A stretch of DNA of 64,000 bases, taken from the NCBI GenBank assembly GCA_030272155.1, contig CP126199.1, positions 5,630,501-5,694,500 of the forward strand, in the 5' to 3' direction. How positions within the stretch are numbered: the first letter of the stretch is position 1; each line of letters starts with the position of its first letter. Both the position numbers and the translations under genes were made by a program. Source of the DNA: Tetradesmus obliquus. Its lineage: Eukaryota; Chlorophyta; Chlorophyceae; Sphaeropleales; Scenedesmaceae. Positions 21,912 through 34,832 of the stretch are shown one piece after another. The notes below the pieces were generated by a model. The model saw nothing but the letters and a program-made list of their open reading frames with translations. It was not told the origin of the DNA and did not search any database.

Positions 21912-24900
21912 AACTGAACCTAATGTACGTTATTATCTCCACAGAAGGCTACCAAAACACACAGCAAAGCAGAGGACGCCAGCAGCACGACGGCAATCAC
22001 ACAGATGACAGCCTGAGCTATGCTGAAAAGTAACCAACTAGAGAAACATGTACTTATGATGAAGATACTGACGTTGTAATTCTATCAGTGTTCACGGGCC
22101 GCAGGGGGCCGGCCTGACATCCGATGGGGATGGCATTTTGCGAGACTCCGTGCTTTCTGCTGATTGTGCACGGCTCACTCGTATAGAAGGTAACATTTTG
22201 ATCAGAAAACCGCGTGGCTCTCTCTTTACCGTGCTGGAGGTGAGGCAATTCAAGACCAGTGGCTGGTGTCATCTGCAGAGCACTCAGCTGGCACTTGGCT
22301 CCACACGGGCTTCAGCTGCTTTGCCTGCAAGCAGCAACGACCAGCACCAGGTGTATTGATTGCTACCAACGAGCACGTCCTTGTATCAGTTGCGACAAAT
22401 GCGTTGCAGGCATCAGGCTATTGCAGCCAGACCAGAAACCTCCAAGTTGGCACTGCTGGCAGCAGACCACCTTGCACCGCGGCAACCCTGTCCCATTGAA
22501 GAACCCTACCGCTCTTGAATCCCTTTCAAGTCAGCATGTGGTCATAACAATTGTTACACAGGCCAACCTTTTCAGTGCTTGTAACATCAAAGCACCTGAC
22601 TCGAATGGCCTACAGATGCACTTCACCACAGCATGGCAGCGCTGAACCATCTGCCACAGATTTGCCAGGCGCTGGCCGGCACAATAGCAATCTGCTCGAG
22701 CCTCTTTCTTCTCTTTGCTTTCCATCGACCACTTCGCGGAGAGCATGCAATAAGGTGGCATGTCTCACACGCCAGGCAAACCTCATGACCAACACTCGGT
22801 GGCGGCGCTGCCACATTTTGTGTGCTACGCCGCCCGTGGCACTGCTCAAAGTGCCACAGATGCACACAGCATACCCATCTGTACAAGTTTTCCGACTCCT
22901 CAAGGGGCCGAAGGTGAGACCAGCAGCCCTCAAAGGTGAGACATGGCATGCATTGAACGGGAGGTGGAGGGCGCGCACACTACCAAAACAGCCAACAGCA
23001 ATCAAGCAACACATACTCTGCCGGCCCTGACCAATGCGGCGGGCCGCACACGTGCCGCAACACAAGCGATCAGAAATGCTCTTTGTTTGTCACCTGCCAC
23101 TCTGCCAGCAGCATATGGCACTTGCTGGCAGCAGACAGCATGACGGCTGACCCCTCTCCCGCGCCCATGTCCCTTGATCCAGACACACGTGGTGCTACTA
23201 GCGTGCGTGCCTAGTACACAAAGCAGATGAAAATCAGCCACAACAGAAGCAGACACACCAGACGGGAAGCATTCAAAACCCCGCTGTGCTCTGCATTATC
23301 CTGCCACACAAGCACAAGCCTAGAAGCGATCGGTCATGGCCCATGGCACTCCACACTCCAGCCTGCAATTCCATGACACCCAATGTCCCAGCGCAGCACA
23401 ACCGGACTTGCATGCGGACGTCAGGCATGCTGCCCGCGTATATCCCCAATACCAGTCATGCGCTGCAGCCAAGTGAGTGGTAGGCACTGCAGCAGGGCAG
23501 CTGCAACCCCCACCCGGCTGGGCACTGTGGTAGAACAAGCAGCCAACAAGCCAGCACCGCACCTGACCCCACCCAAGCTATGCACAGCACACACACGACC
23601 AAAAGCAGACATGCTCAAGCATTCACCGTAAGCTCGCTTCATTATGACCGCGCTATAGGCCGTCGGCTGATGTGGTGCTTTATGGTTTAGTTATGAAGCA
23701 AAACCAAGGGCGCAGGCGCCGCTGCACGCGGCAGCGGCCCGCTTTTTGTTGTTTGCAATCAGGGTGGCAAGCACAACTCGACGCAGCAGCGGCGCTGGCC
23801 GTGCTGCTGTGGCAGGCGGCCCCCAAAGGTCCATCCCTGCTCAGGCTCGCATGTGCGACCAATGTGTGTGCTTCCCACACCAGCCATGCACGCTCATCCA
23901 GCTACACAAAGGGAGACACGCACCACACGCACCCCTCGCTATGACGACAGCAACCAGGAAGCAAAAAGCAGTCATCGCAGCAGTCTTCCCCAGCCCCACA
24001 GCCAAGTCCCAGGTGTCCCAGGTGCTGTGCTAGCACAGACACGCGCTCGCGTATGCAGCTGCCAGCGCAATCCCCGCCCCAGCGCTGGGCTCTGCCAGCC
24101 AGCCCTGCCACACACACGGCAGCTGCCTGCTGTGGCAGGCGCAGCAAAATGGACAGAGGTCTCTCGCCAATTAACAACAAACGCGTCTTCAAAAGCTCCG
24201 CGCGCGCAGTGCGCGTGTGACGACACCAGCCCTGTAATGCGCACCGTGTGCGGCCACGACACACCACAAGGTCGGGCAAAGCACGCAGCAGGCGTGCAGC
24301 CCGGCTGCATGCACAGACAACATGCTGCGCACCAGCTGACCTGAAGAGCGGCGCGTACAGGCAACCCCCCTCCCAAGCAATAACCCTGCTTCAACAGCCA
24401 CAAACAGCCCAAAGCACTCAAAGCCGCGCTCGCGCCCGCACTCAGCAAAAGCAGCCAGCTGTGCTGGAGGCAGCGGCGCCACAAGCACGCCCAGCAGCCT
24501 CGTGCCAGCTGCAGTCCACAGTGCAGCAAGTAACCCTCACAGAGCCAAAACAGAAGAGAGAAAGGAAGTAACGCTAAGCAAAGCAAGTGCGCAGTGCCCA
24601 AACACAGCCAGCAGTCTGCCTGCCAGCCGCCCGGTCGACAGTCGAAGCGCACACAAACACACAGCAGCCAACCATCCCTGCAACACACAGCTACCAGACG
24701 CACTGCCAGGCGGGAACTCAGCCCGCCATCTCGTGTCGAACCGTTCCGATCCACCACAAAAACTAGCGTAAAACTGCTGCCATCAAACGGCCAGCATCAA
24801 GCCCTCGAGCATCTGACCCAGCCCCAGGCCTGAAGCCACTCATCACACGCAGTACCAAAAGGCTCGCGGCAGGTTCAGTGGATACAGCAGCAGCTGCTGC

Positions 24901-27106
24901 TGCGCGTGCGGCCGCAAGGCGCCACAGCATCCATGCAGGAAACAGGGCGGCTTTCACAACGTGGCAAACTCCCAGCAGGAGGGTGATGCGCAGTCCACGG
25001 GGGGCAGTACTCGTGACACAGACACGCACTCGCTAGCTCTGGACAGTACGGCGGTGGTACGTCACGCAGCAAGGCCTGCAGGCGCGCTGTGCATGCATGC
25101 AGCGGGGTGAGTGGCCCTATCCACTGAGGGAACAGTGCAGGAGGCAGGTGCTGGCTGCAAGAAAGCCAGACCCTAAACAACGCAGCTGGTACAGCAGAAG
25201 TGCTGGTACTAACAGTGCCCCAAAGCAGGGATGCAGCTGCTGCGCCTCATCCACGCAGCCCTAGCACATCTCTTCCTCGACCACACTGCCATGCAGCGGC
25301 AAACCAAAAAAGATGCATGCACCTATGAAGACAGCAGTGCTGGATGTTTGCTGCTGCAGCTCGCCTGTGCTAACACCACGCCACGCATCACGCCCCAACA
25401 AGCACAGAAGCTGGCCCATGCGCGCTGAGGTTATACCCAAAGCACACGGGCCTCGCATGCCAGCTACAACTGGCCAAAAAAGGAAGCAAATCGCACGATA
25501 AAACATCACGGTCTCTTCCTCTCTGCGCCTGAGAAGCAGGCGCACAAGCTTAAAACCGTCCACAGATGCACGCTCGCTGCCATAGCTGCTGGCAGCTGTG
25601 TCCAGGGCCACACTATGCAGCATTGCTAATACACGCACACCAGCCTGGCAGCGCAGAAAACAGCGATGCTACAGGCTCAAAATGCGTCTGCAGTGCAAGG
25701 CGTTGCGCTGTGCACAGTGTCTGCTCAACACGGACAGTCCGCTCAAGCAATGCGCACACACTCCCGCCGTACATACTACTGCTGTGATGTGCAGCACAGC
25801 TGTGGAAACTCCTCTCCCCCGGCCGCAAACAAGCGCCGTGCTGCTGTCAACTGCCCATACTCAACAGGGCCCAACTCAAGGCATCCAATGATACGAGGCG
25901 CCTCTCCCAGAAGCGGAGGCACACCCAGGGCATGCCACCTCGCCCTCACCACCACTCGCCTCACTCCATACTGCCAGAGCCCACCAGCTCCTGCCATATA
26001 GCTGCAAGTCCTGCAGTAAGCAACTCATGACCAACCAAGCGAGAAACAAACGCACCCGAGACACACGTTGCAGGCTGCCACAAGTTGAGCTGCCTGCAGC
26101 ACAGGGGCCTTCAGCAACAGGTGTGTCCGTGTGCGCCCTGCCAGCTGCGCTAAAGAAACAGCCAGCTCGACCAAAAGGCGCTACTGTGCAGCGCTGATCA
26201 GCAGCCACTGGCATGTGCTGCTGACCCACAGCGAGCAGGCACACACACCAGTGACTGGAACTGTAGCTGGCCACACGCGCGAATTGCGCATGCAAAACAA
26301 CTGTTGCAAAGGTGGCTGGCACGTGCTGGCACGCATGCTGGAGACGCGTGCCAGCAGCCAGCCCAGCCAGCCTAAAAAACACAAACAGAGCAATAGCTGA
26401 GGCAAGCAAAGACAAGCCCATGCAGCAGCGAGTACACCGACTTGCCGCTGCTGTTGCGATGACCACCAGATGTATATGCCGAACTGGCAATCTGTCAGCA
26501 GTACCCAGCTGTTTGTTGCAGCTGCCTCGGTGCAATTGACCCGACAGCATGTGCATGCTATATTATGCCTCAAACAGCAAGAGCAGCACCAGACGCAAGC
26601 ACAGAGCCTGCACGCACAAGTGATGTGAGAGTGAAGGAACCCTCTCTGACGTTCCCTGACACTCTCAGCACACACACCACACAGATACGCGTCGGTGTTC
26701 AACTGGTTCAGCAGACATGCAGAAGCAGCACATATGCTTGCACACAGACTCAGGCAGACGCAACTCATGCGTAATGCAGCGCTATCGCACTCCAGGGCAC
26801 ACAGCCCTCCCATAACAGCTGGAACAACACAAGTAAACCCTGCGCGCGTGCTCACACGCACATGGCCGCAATGGCCACTCGGCCGCATCCATTGAGGAAC
26901 AATGCCACAAGCAGGCACAAGCACAGCCCATACTCCACATGCAAGCAGTAGTAGAAGCAGTAGTAGCACACCACCAAGATGCTGCAGAGACGCAGCACTC
27001 CGACCCATCTCCGCCGCCTGCAGACTTGCCAGTCTCACTTGCTGTCAGTTCGACAAACCTTTCATGTGACACACCAAAAGATGCCACCATTCCTGGACCC
27101 CCCAGC
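21912..27106. other. 5.2-kb stretch without recognisable genes
   Basis: It lies between the 5' end of the helical-repeat gene and the 3' end of the Ser/Gln-rich gene, so it should hold one promoter and one 3' UTR. The part at 21912-22700 is more balanced in composition. From 23 to 27 kb the plus strand is CA-rich with many short GCACAC/CACGC clusters. Long frames here are low-complexity and lack domain signatures or a coding bias. Confidence 0.45.
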
Positions 27107-28918
27107 TCACAGCTGCAGCATCTGCAGCATCTCCAGCTGCTGCTGCAGCGAGGCAGCAGACACTTCCGCATCCAGGCTCGAGCACTGCTGCGCCTGCCCA
27201 GCAGCAGCCATGCGCGCCAGCGCCAGCTGCTCCTGTGCCTGCAAGCCTGACAGGTCAGCAGCCTCCTGGCTGAACTGCCCCAGCAGCTGCTGCAGCGCAG
27301 CCGAGTCGCGCTGCGCCTGCAGCATCTGCAGCGCGTGCAGCGCCTGGTGCTGCGAGGCAGCCTGGCCTGCTGCTGCTGCTGCTGCCATTTGCGCCGCCAT
27401 GTGGCTGGCCTGCATGGCCTGCTGCAGCTGCGCCTGGATCAGGTTCACCTCGTGCGCGTGGCTGCTCACACTGCCGATGCTGCCGCCGCTGTTGCCGCCG
27501 CTGCCGGGCCTGTGCGGGCCTACAGGGGGCAGCCCAGCACCAGCTGCAGCACTCGGGCTAGGGAAGGCTGCAGGAGGGGAGCCTCCTGAGCCGGCCCGCA
27601 GCATCAGGCCAGCCTGCGCCGCAGCCGCGTCCTGCAGGAAACTCTGGCCGGCCAGTGCTGCTGCTGCGGCGCTGCTGTTGGGCAGCCTGCCGAGCAGCAG
27701 CTGCTGCTGCAGCTGCAGCAGCAGTGCCTGCTGCGCTGCGAGGCCTGCTGTGTCGGCTGGCAGGCCGGGGCTGGGGAGGCTGCCGCAGCTGCTGATGGTG
27801 CTGCCGCAGCTCACGTTGCTGGCGTCGCGTCGCGGCGCCGCATGCGCAGCGGCAGCAGCAGCGGCGTGCTGCTGCTGCTGCCAGTGCTGCCAGGCGGCGT
27901 TGCAGTCGCTGTTGTCGAGGCTGATGCGCTGGCTGCCTGCTGCTGCTGCCACCTCCAAGCTCATCCTGCGACCAAGCTCCATGCTGGCGGCGCGCTGCTG
28001 CTGCTGCTGCTGCTGCTGCAGCTCGGCAGGGCTGGCCACCGGGCGGTGGCCCAGGTCCAGCGCGGTGCGCCTGCCCACTGCCACGCCCGTCATCTGCTGC
28101 TGCTGCTGCTGGCCGTAGCTCGCGCGCGCTGCCGCGCTGCCTGCGCCGTACTCTGCTGAGGGCCTGCCGTAGCAGCTGAAGGTGGACTCCGTGGAGGGCC
28201 TGCTGTAGCTGCTGCTGCAGCGGTCCATGCTGGAGCGGCAGCTCTGGTCCACTGAGGTGCGTGCTGAGCTGGCCATGTCTACAGAGGAGCGCGGGTAGTA
28301 ATAGCAGGAGGAGTCCAGGCTGGCGCGGCTGGCGGAGCGAGTGAGCTCAAAGGACGGCGCGCGAGCCATGCCGCCGGCAGCTGCTGCAGCGGCGGCTGCA
28401 GCAAGCAGCGCCTGCTGCTGCTGCTGCTGCACCAGCGCTGCTGCTGGTAGGGAGCTGAGGTCCAGGGAGGGGCTCCTGCTGGTGGCAGCGGCGCCGGAGA
28501 GGTTGCCGGTGCTGCCGACTGGCGGCATGCTGTTTGCTGCTGCCGGGGTGGCGGCCTCTGAGAAGCAGTCGGCTGCTGCCACCAGGTTGCACAGCAGCTG
28601 CTGCTGGCGGATGTTCTTGGGCGTGGCTGCAAAGGGGTTCTTGCCTGCAGCACTGCTGCCAGCAGAAGCGCTGGAGCCTGCGCCAGCTGCTGCTTGCTGT
28701 TGCGGCTGCTGCTTCTGTGAAGCCTTGCTGCCGTTTGAGCCATGCTTAGGCTCTGACTGTGCCTGCGTGCCGCTGCCCCTGCGCTTGCGGTGGGGCTTGC
28801 TCATGATTGCTGGGTTGGACAAGGCCGAGCCATCCAAGATGCAGGCAGGAATGAACACGCCTGTGCCATTGCTGGTGCCTGGTGCATCTGCAGCTGCTGG
28901 ACTGCTACTAGAAGACAT
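27107..28918 (-). CDS. Ser/Gln/Ala-rich protein with repeated R-x-S-x-D/E sites, 603 aa
   Basis: One uninterrupted minus-strand frame from an ATG at 28918 to a stop at 27107. It starts with a serine run and has a basic cluster KPHRKRR (residues 41-47) that could be a nuclear localisation signal. Between residues 148 and 335 there are about ten short motifs of the type R-x-S-[hydrophobic or small]-D/E: RASLD, RSSVD, RTSVD, RSSMD, RPSTE, RPSAE, RRMSLE and RISLD among them. These resemble basophilic kinase sites followed by an acidic residue. Gln and Ala runs separate them. The C-terminal third (about 430-603) is Gln/Ala/Leu-rich and probably helical or coiled. I do not recognise the family. A disordered phosphoprotein regulator is an inference from composition only. 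Confidence 0.7.
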   Translation of the reverse strand: MSSSSSPAAADAPGTSNGTGVFIPACILDGSALSNPAIMSKPHRKRRGSGTQAQSEPKHGSNGSKASQKQQPQQQAAAGAGSSASAGSSAAGKNPFAATPKNIRQQQLLCNLVAAADCFSEAATPAAANSMPPVGSTGNLSGAAATSRSPSLDLSSLPAAALVQQQQQQALLAAAAAAAAAGGMARAPSFELTRSASRASLDSSCYYYPRSSVDMASSARTSVDQSCRSSMDRCSSSYSRPSTESTFSCYGRPSAEYGAGSAAARASYGQQQQQQMTGVAVGRRTALDLGHRPVASPAELQQQQQQQQRAASMELGRRMSLEVAAAAGSQRISLDNSDCNAAWQHWQQQQHAAAAAAAHAAPRRDASNVSCGSTISSCGSLPSPGLPADTAGLAAQQALLLQLQQQLLLGRLPNSSAAAAALAGQSFLQDAAAAQAGLMLRAGSGGSPPAAFPSPSAAAGAGLPPVGPHRPGSGGNSGGSIGSVSSHAHEVNLIQAQLQQAMQASHMAAQMAAAAAAGQAASQHQALHALQMLQAQRDSAALQQLLGQFSQEAADLSGLQAQEQLALARMAAAGQAQQCSSLDAEVSAASLQQQLEMLQMLQL

Positions 28919-31900
28919 TGTTGCCGTGCTTCAGGGCTGTGCTCACTCCTGTCGAGTGTTATGCAGCAGCAGGTGCAGCTGGGTTGCGTCAATCACCACT
29001 GCAGCAACAAGGCCGTGAGCTGATGCGAGGCTCACGCCTTGTGAGACCAAATACTAAAACAGCCCTCCAGCTACTGCGTCCTGCAATTCATTACCCTGCA
29101 CTGGCTGGTGCAAGTGCTAAGGTGCCTAGATTGCTGACGAAGACTCGCCTGCGGTCGGAGCAGCACAGCAGAGACAGTCGCAGCAGCGAGCAGTGAGCAT
29201 GCGATCAGTTCACCAGAAGCAAATTAGCACGTGAGCAGGGTCAGCGCTGCAAGCGAACTGTGCGTGACTCCGACCCAGCTGCCCTTTGCCAGACCGCTAC
29301 GAGGCTGAAATGCTGCATCAACCAGCTTTTGAATGCTGTTTATGCTCGACAATGTAGCTTGCTGGTCGGCAGAGCGTTGCCGCTGCAGAAAGGCAGGTGG
29401 CAAGCGTGCGCACTGCACAGCACTCACTGCAGACCAGCACTCACAGTTAAACGAACAGAAACAGCACAGCAGACTTGAGCTAGAAAGCTAGCTGATCACG
29501 CGGTGGAGTGGAATCAAGGTGCAGAGGCAGACGGCTGTCGGTAGTCTAGATGCAAAGTATAGTCAAAAGAAGCACTGCGTGTGATCAATTGTGCTGCACC
29601 ATCGCTGCCGTTACCCTTTTCCGTCCAGATTCACTGTCATGACAGAGCACAATGTGTTACCCTGAGCAAATCAGCGCGATCAGCGGTTTGTGAGCCGTAA
29701 ACGGTTTTCAAAGCATTTCTTAGACCTTGAACGTTTCTTTTGACGGTAGGTTGGGGACAGAAAAGGGAAGCAAGCATTGTGGTGTCGAATCGGGCGGGCT
29801 GAGCTCCGCGCACCGACTCCCCCTAACTGGTTTTCAGCTGCTAGTAACGCGTTTAATTGTTGTTCGTTCTATAAACCTCGGCGAAAAGTGTCAGCTGGCA
29901 GCACAGGCCAAGCGTCATCAAGTATGGCTCAGCAGTGCTGTTGGTCCAACACGTCCTAGCAAGCCATGGCACATGTTCACCAGTAATGCGCCTCTGATGT
30001 CAGTATGCTCATCAAACAGCAACAAAGTACGTTACTCTGCTCACAAGGGAGCAAACCAGTGTGCACATATGTCGTAGGACGTAACTGTTGTCCTTCATGA
30101 TCATCATGATGTGATGGGTGAGTTGTGGATGAATGCTCACCCAGTGGTGGATATCGCACCTGGCTGCTGACTCAGCCTGCCAGGCAAAGCACCTGCCATT
30201 TATTATGCTGCTGACAAAAAGTGCTTGGTGATCCAGTGCTGAAGAAAGTGGTGACGTGGAACCAGGATGTGGAACAGCTGCAGCTGGCAGCTGCCAAGCC
30301 AGACTGCGACTTGCCCATGTTGAACACGGGCGGGACGCAGCTGATGACCATGATGAGCAGGGGCAGCCACATGCAGCCCAGCAAGCTGTTGGAAGACAAC
30401 AAAACCACATGCATCACAATGCTTCTGAAAAGGAACTGCTCCCAGTGTCATACACGAACGGCATTAGGTGAAACAGCAACTCAGTTCAACTGTACAATGA
30501 CTGCCGCGATGGAAATGCGGCATATCCATTGTGCTTCTAGTGCTACACACCCCGCAGCACAGCACGGGATGCATGTTGCGCCCCGTCATGCGCATGGCAG
30601 CACAAGCCATGCGGGTGTGGTCAGCATCAAAGTGCCCTGCTATCGTGCATGCATTGCCTTGCCACATAATACATGATACATGACCTTGCCGATGTGCACC
30701 TGCCCTGCATGCTGCTGGCGCATGCCGCTGACCAGAGCAATCATGCCTCGCAACGGCAGGCGAGCACTGCACGCAGCCTGTGCAGCCATGCACTGAGCGA
30801 GCTGCGCTGACCCCAGCTTTAAAACTAGACCATGTGCACAGAAACACTTCGACCAGGCTAGGCAGAGCAGCCACACCTGCTCTGTGACGCTGCTGTCCCC
30901 CTGCTGCTGCACAGCTGCGCCAAGGGTGCATCCGACATGTGCATCGGTCAGGAGCAGAAGCGCAGCCGATGTCTGCATATGCGGCAGTGCAAACGTTGCA
31001 CGCCAGGCACGGCCGGCTTGTGTCACACGGTTGACCCCTGTATGTCTCCCAGGTTGCACGGTTGTCAACGGTTGACCCCTGCATGTCTCCCAGCCAGTGT
31101 GTGATGTGAAATTCAGCAGCACTGGCAGCAGCCAGTCCAGACAACATTTCTGCTACAGCCAGGCTTGCTGCCTGCAGCTACAGCAGTGGCCACAGCAGCA
31201 GAACTCTCCTATCATGGAAGCGTCAAGAGCAGCACTCACGTCTATCCACCTGACAACTCAGCAGAGGCACACGACCCTCACAAAACAAGCAACCATGTGC
31301 TCCATCAGAGAACCATTGTGTTGTGCGAACCCCTAACAGCAGGTGTACATACAGTGCTGAAAGCAAAAAGAGATCCTGCACAGCGCTGATCGCCAGTGAT
31401 CATCCTGCATCAAAGTGTGATCCAAGGCTGTGAAATATCAACTGGGGCACTTTGCGCGCGGCGCCAGCCGGGGCTGAGCGGCCAACCAGGGCAACTGCGT
31501 GCTCCTCATTGCACAGCTGGCACACCAAGGACCTCAACTGCAGCACCTCAAAGCAAACTGTAACTCAGCAGCAACAGCAGCAGGCCCAAGACCAAGCTTC
31601 AAGCAGTGCTGTCAGCCGCTGGACCGCTAAGGCGGCTACGCAGAGCTGGGCAATTACAGCACTCAGCAACCAAACACACGGCAAATGTCGACAACAGTAA
31701 CACCTGCAGCCTGACAGCTGCGGCTGCACAACACACCCTGCTGCTCGTGTCCTGTTGTTTTGGAGGGAGCCTACAATTCCTGCAAGCCACGAGCGAGGAG
31801 CGAGAATGTGGCACACAGCACCAGACCTGCAGTGCTGTCGAGCAACAACACGAGGCAGGAAACCATGCAGCACAGTGGGCTGCAGCAGCACAACCACTAG

Positions 31901-33972
31901 CAGACCAAGGACAGCTGCTTGTGTGAAGCTGATCACAGCTTATGCTGGCCCAAGCATCATCGCCAGCAGCCACAACAAGCTGCACAGTGTATGTATGATG
32001 TAGATTCAACTGCCATAACAGCGTCAGGCGCAGTGCTACAGATCCAAGGTGGCAGCAGGAAACGGCAAAGCAGCAAACACAATACACCTGCGCTTGCTGC
32101 AGCCATCAATCAGCACAAATGTGTGTGGATGCAGCAACACATCTGAGCATGCCAAAGTAGCAGGCGGGCAACGCACACAACGCCACGCGTGTTGGGTTTG
32201 TTGGGCAAGCACCTAATCAGCCGCAAATCACAATGCCAAACTGGTAGGCGGGCAGCCACGCAACAGTGCCGGCGCGTGGCAGGCAGCCATGGTTGGGCTG
32301 ATGCATGCGCTGCATTGCAAACAAGAAGCAAGGGACAACAGTGCATCGAGACATAAGCCTGAAGATCTGCAGGTCAACACCCGCCACCCCCTTCTAGCAC
32401 ACACACCCATCCACCCTTCCTTTACGATGCCCCGTCACATGCACGTACTCGCCATTTCTCCATGCATGGCACCCACAACACAAACACCCTGTCAGCTGCC
32501 GCACACACAACCCTGATATTTAGTCTGCACCCCCTGCCCTGCCCCGTTCCCACACCATGCATGTGCCATGCACACAGGCTTCACGCATGTCAAAGGAGGC
32601 GTGCGCAAGTTCTGCATAAAATTGTATGAAACTGCATAAAAGCTGAGAGGAAAGAATCCCCGCGGTAGCCGCGGGGGTGCATACTGGCCTGCCTGGCCGG
32701 TCAGGGGCCTGCTGGGTGCCGGAGCAAATACGGCGCGGCCAGCCAAGTGTGCTGGCGTGCAAGTTCATGCATTCATTTGGATGGACAGTTCTCAGTGATG
32801 AAAAAGCAGCATGCGTTTATCAGCATATGTGCAAACACACAGCTATGGCGGGCGTGCTGCGTGATGGCTGCTGCAGCAGCAGGGTGCTGCACAGAACGGC
32901 CTCCCTGCAGTGCTGCGCATTGTGGCAGGCGGCGCCACAGCTCCACCCACAACTAAAACACAAGCAGTGTCATACTATGAGATATATGACATACATGACA
33001 CACTGCACATATGTGACATATATGACATATATGACACACTGCACATGCCAACAGCATTCACAGACAGCCCCATGCACACACGCGTTCTGAGAGCATACAT
33101 GCGTTCTGAGTGCACACACCCCATGCGGCCACACATGCATGTACCGTATGTAACGCACCAACTGACACCAGACAGCTGCATCATTGAGCTGGGAGTGAGC
33201 CACATGCAATCCATATAGGTGGCAAATCACCACATAGATTTGCTGATGTGCTGACACTATGCTGTGCCTTGCAGTTACACTGCCCTGAATGCGATTGCAC
33301 AGTAAGTCAGCATTAGAAGACCTTGCACAGACTAATGTCTCTTGTGAGAAGGAGTCCTGGCGGCTGCTGCTTCTGCTGCTGCTACTGCTCTACCTGCTGC
33401 CCGTGCAGCACCAGTTTTGCTCAGCAGCACCACCACGCGTCTTCAACGCCACCAGTATGCATCTGTCCACGCCACCGAGCAACAATGCAACACTTGCGGC
33501 AGTCCCACCTATCCACCCCCGTGCACATGTGCAAGTCCCCTGCTGCTGCTCTGCTGCTGGGCAGCACTTGTACCCGCCATCAGCCACTTGCTGCACATTG
33601 CACTGGTAGACAACATGTGTGGATGCCCTGCTGCTGCTGCTGCTGCTGCCAGCTGTGGGCAGCACAGCGCTAATCCCCAGCAGGCACGGCCTGCAAGCTC
33701 TAAGCACCCCACAAACACACCATACCGTCAAATCCTACGCATGTTGCTGAGGCGCGCCGTTTCCTTGGGCCAGCGCCACTCCATTCTATGCTTCAACCTG
33801 CATCATCTTTTGTTTTGCCGCATTGCTCCTCTGCTGCTGGGCAGCACTTGTACCAGCCATCAACCACCAGCTGTACATTCCACTGATAAGTATCATCACA
33901 TCACTCCGCTCCCTGCACGCGTAGCCTGCATTTCGGAGGAACCAGGCAGCAGCACAGGCTGCTGCGGCCTCA
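28919..33972. other. 5-kb stretch without a confident gene
   Basis: It holds the upstream region of the Ser/Gln-rich gene and the 3' flank of the bZIP-like gene. The part at 29480-30000 is less triplet-rich and looks like ordinary intergenic DNA. A plus-strand frame near 30220-30480 is not low-complexity but matches nothing I recognise. TTACA near 33278 could be a minus-strand poly(A) signal for the bZIP-like gene. Short tandem repeats occur at 32980-33050. Confidence 0.4.
32980..33050. repeat. Tandem ATGACATA/CACTGCACAT repeat
   Basis: Two copies of a roughly 30-base unit (ATGACATAyATGACACACTGCACAT) plus partial ATATGACAT units lie next to each other. AT-rich and partly palindromic, it stands out from the GC-richer surroundings. 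It has no evident coding role. Confidence 0.7.
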
Positions 33973-34196
33973 TCAGTAGCTCTGCGGCATGGCCTGCGCC
34001 AGCTGCTGCTGCAGCGCAGCCACCTGCTCCCCTGCGGCGATGTTCTGCTGCTGCAGCGCCGCATTGTCCGCCACGCTGCCGCGCCACTTGCTGGTGAGCC
34101 CCGCCATGCGCTCCAGCAGCTCCAGCTGGCTGGCGCTAAGGCCCGCCACCTGCGCACTGAGCTTGGCGTTGGCGGCGGCCAGGCGCGACACCTGGC

Positions 34197-34241
<45 letters not shown>

Positions 34242-34256
34242 AGAGCAGCAAGCCAG

Positions 34257-34287
<31 letters not shown>

Positions 34288-34776
34288 CAGCAGCAGGTGT
34301 TGATGTGCGAGCATGTCGACTGCAGCTGGGCAGCAGGACACGTGACTACACTTGAAGCACACATGCGAGGACTGCACAGCGCGGCATGCATGTGTTGTGC
34401 AAGGTGCTGGATGGGCTGCCCGTGTGCGCTTCTTTTTGTCAGGCGTGCTTGTCGCTACCGCAGCTGCACTGCTGCTGCTGCTGCTGTTGTGTGCTGTCTG
34501 GCGCCCACCTGTGCCTTGAGCTGCGCCACCTCCTCCTCGTGGCGGGTCTTGCTGATGCGCTGCTGGCGCACGCGCTTGCAGCCGCTGCCCTGCTGCTGCC
34601 CTGCGCTCGCTGCGCGCTTGCTGCCGGCAGCAGCAGCAGCAGGAGGCCGCAGCGGTGCGCTGGCGTGCTGGCGCAGGCCTGGCTTGTTAGGTGGTGAGTC
34701 AGCCTGCGGTGGCTGCGCTGACATGGCACTGCTGAGGGACTGCGTGCCGGATGGCGAGGGACACACCAGGTCAATA

Positions 34777-34832
<56 letters not shown>

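Noticed and set aside
23972..24757. Minus-strand frame of 261 codons rich in Cys, Leu and Trp
   Set aside because: No domain, Cys-rich reading of CA-repeat DNA; looks like a chance frame.
26181..27038. Minus-strand frame of 285 codons just below the Ser/Gln-rich gene
   Set aside because: Likely 3' UTR or intergenic DNA; Cys/Leu-rich with no family signature.
26979..28118. Plus-strand frame of 379 codons, Cys/Ala-rich
   Set aside because: Antisense shadow of the Ser/Gln/Ala-rich gene at 27107-28918.
30221..30676. Plus-strand frame of 151 codons of mixed composition
   Set aside because: No start context, splice partner or family was recognisable, so it was not annotated as a gene; it is mentioned in the regional entry only.
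34258..34284. GGCA tetranucleotide run next to CAG repeats, resembling a spaced array
   Set aside because: Simple-sequence repeat within an intron, no spacers of constant length; not a CRISPR array. Prokaryotic arrays are not expected here.
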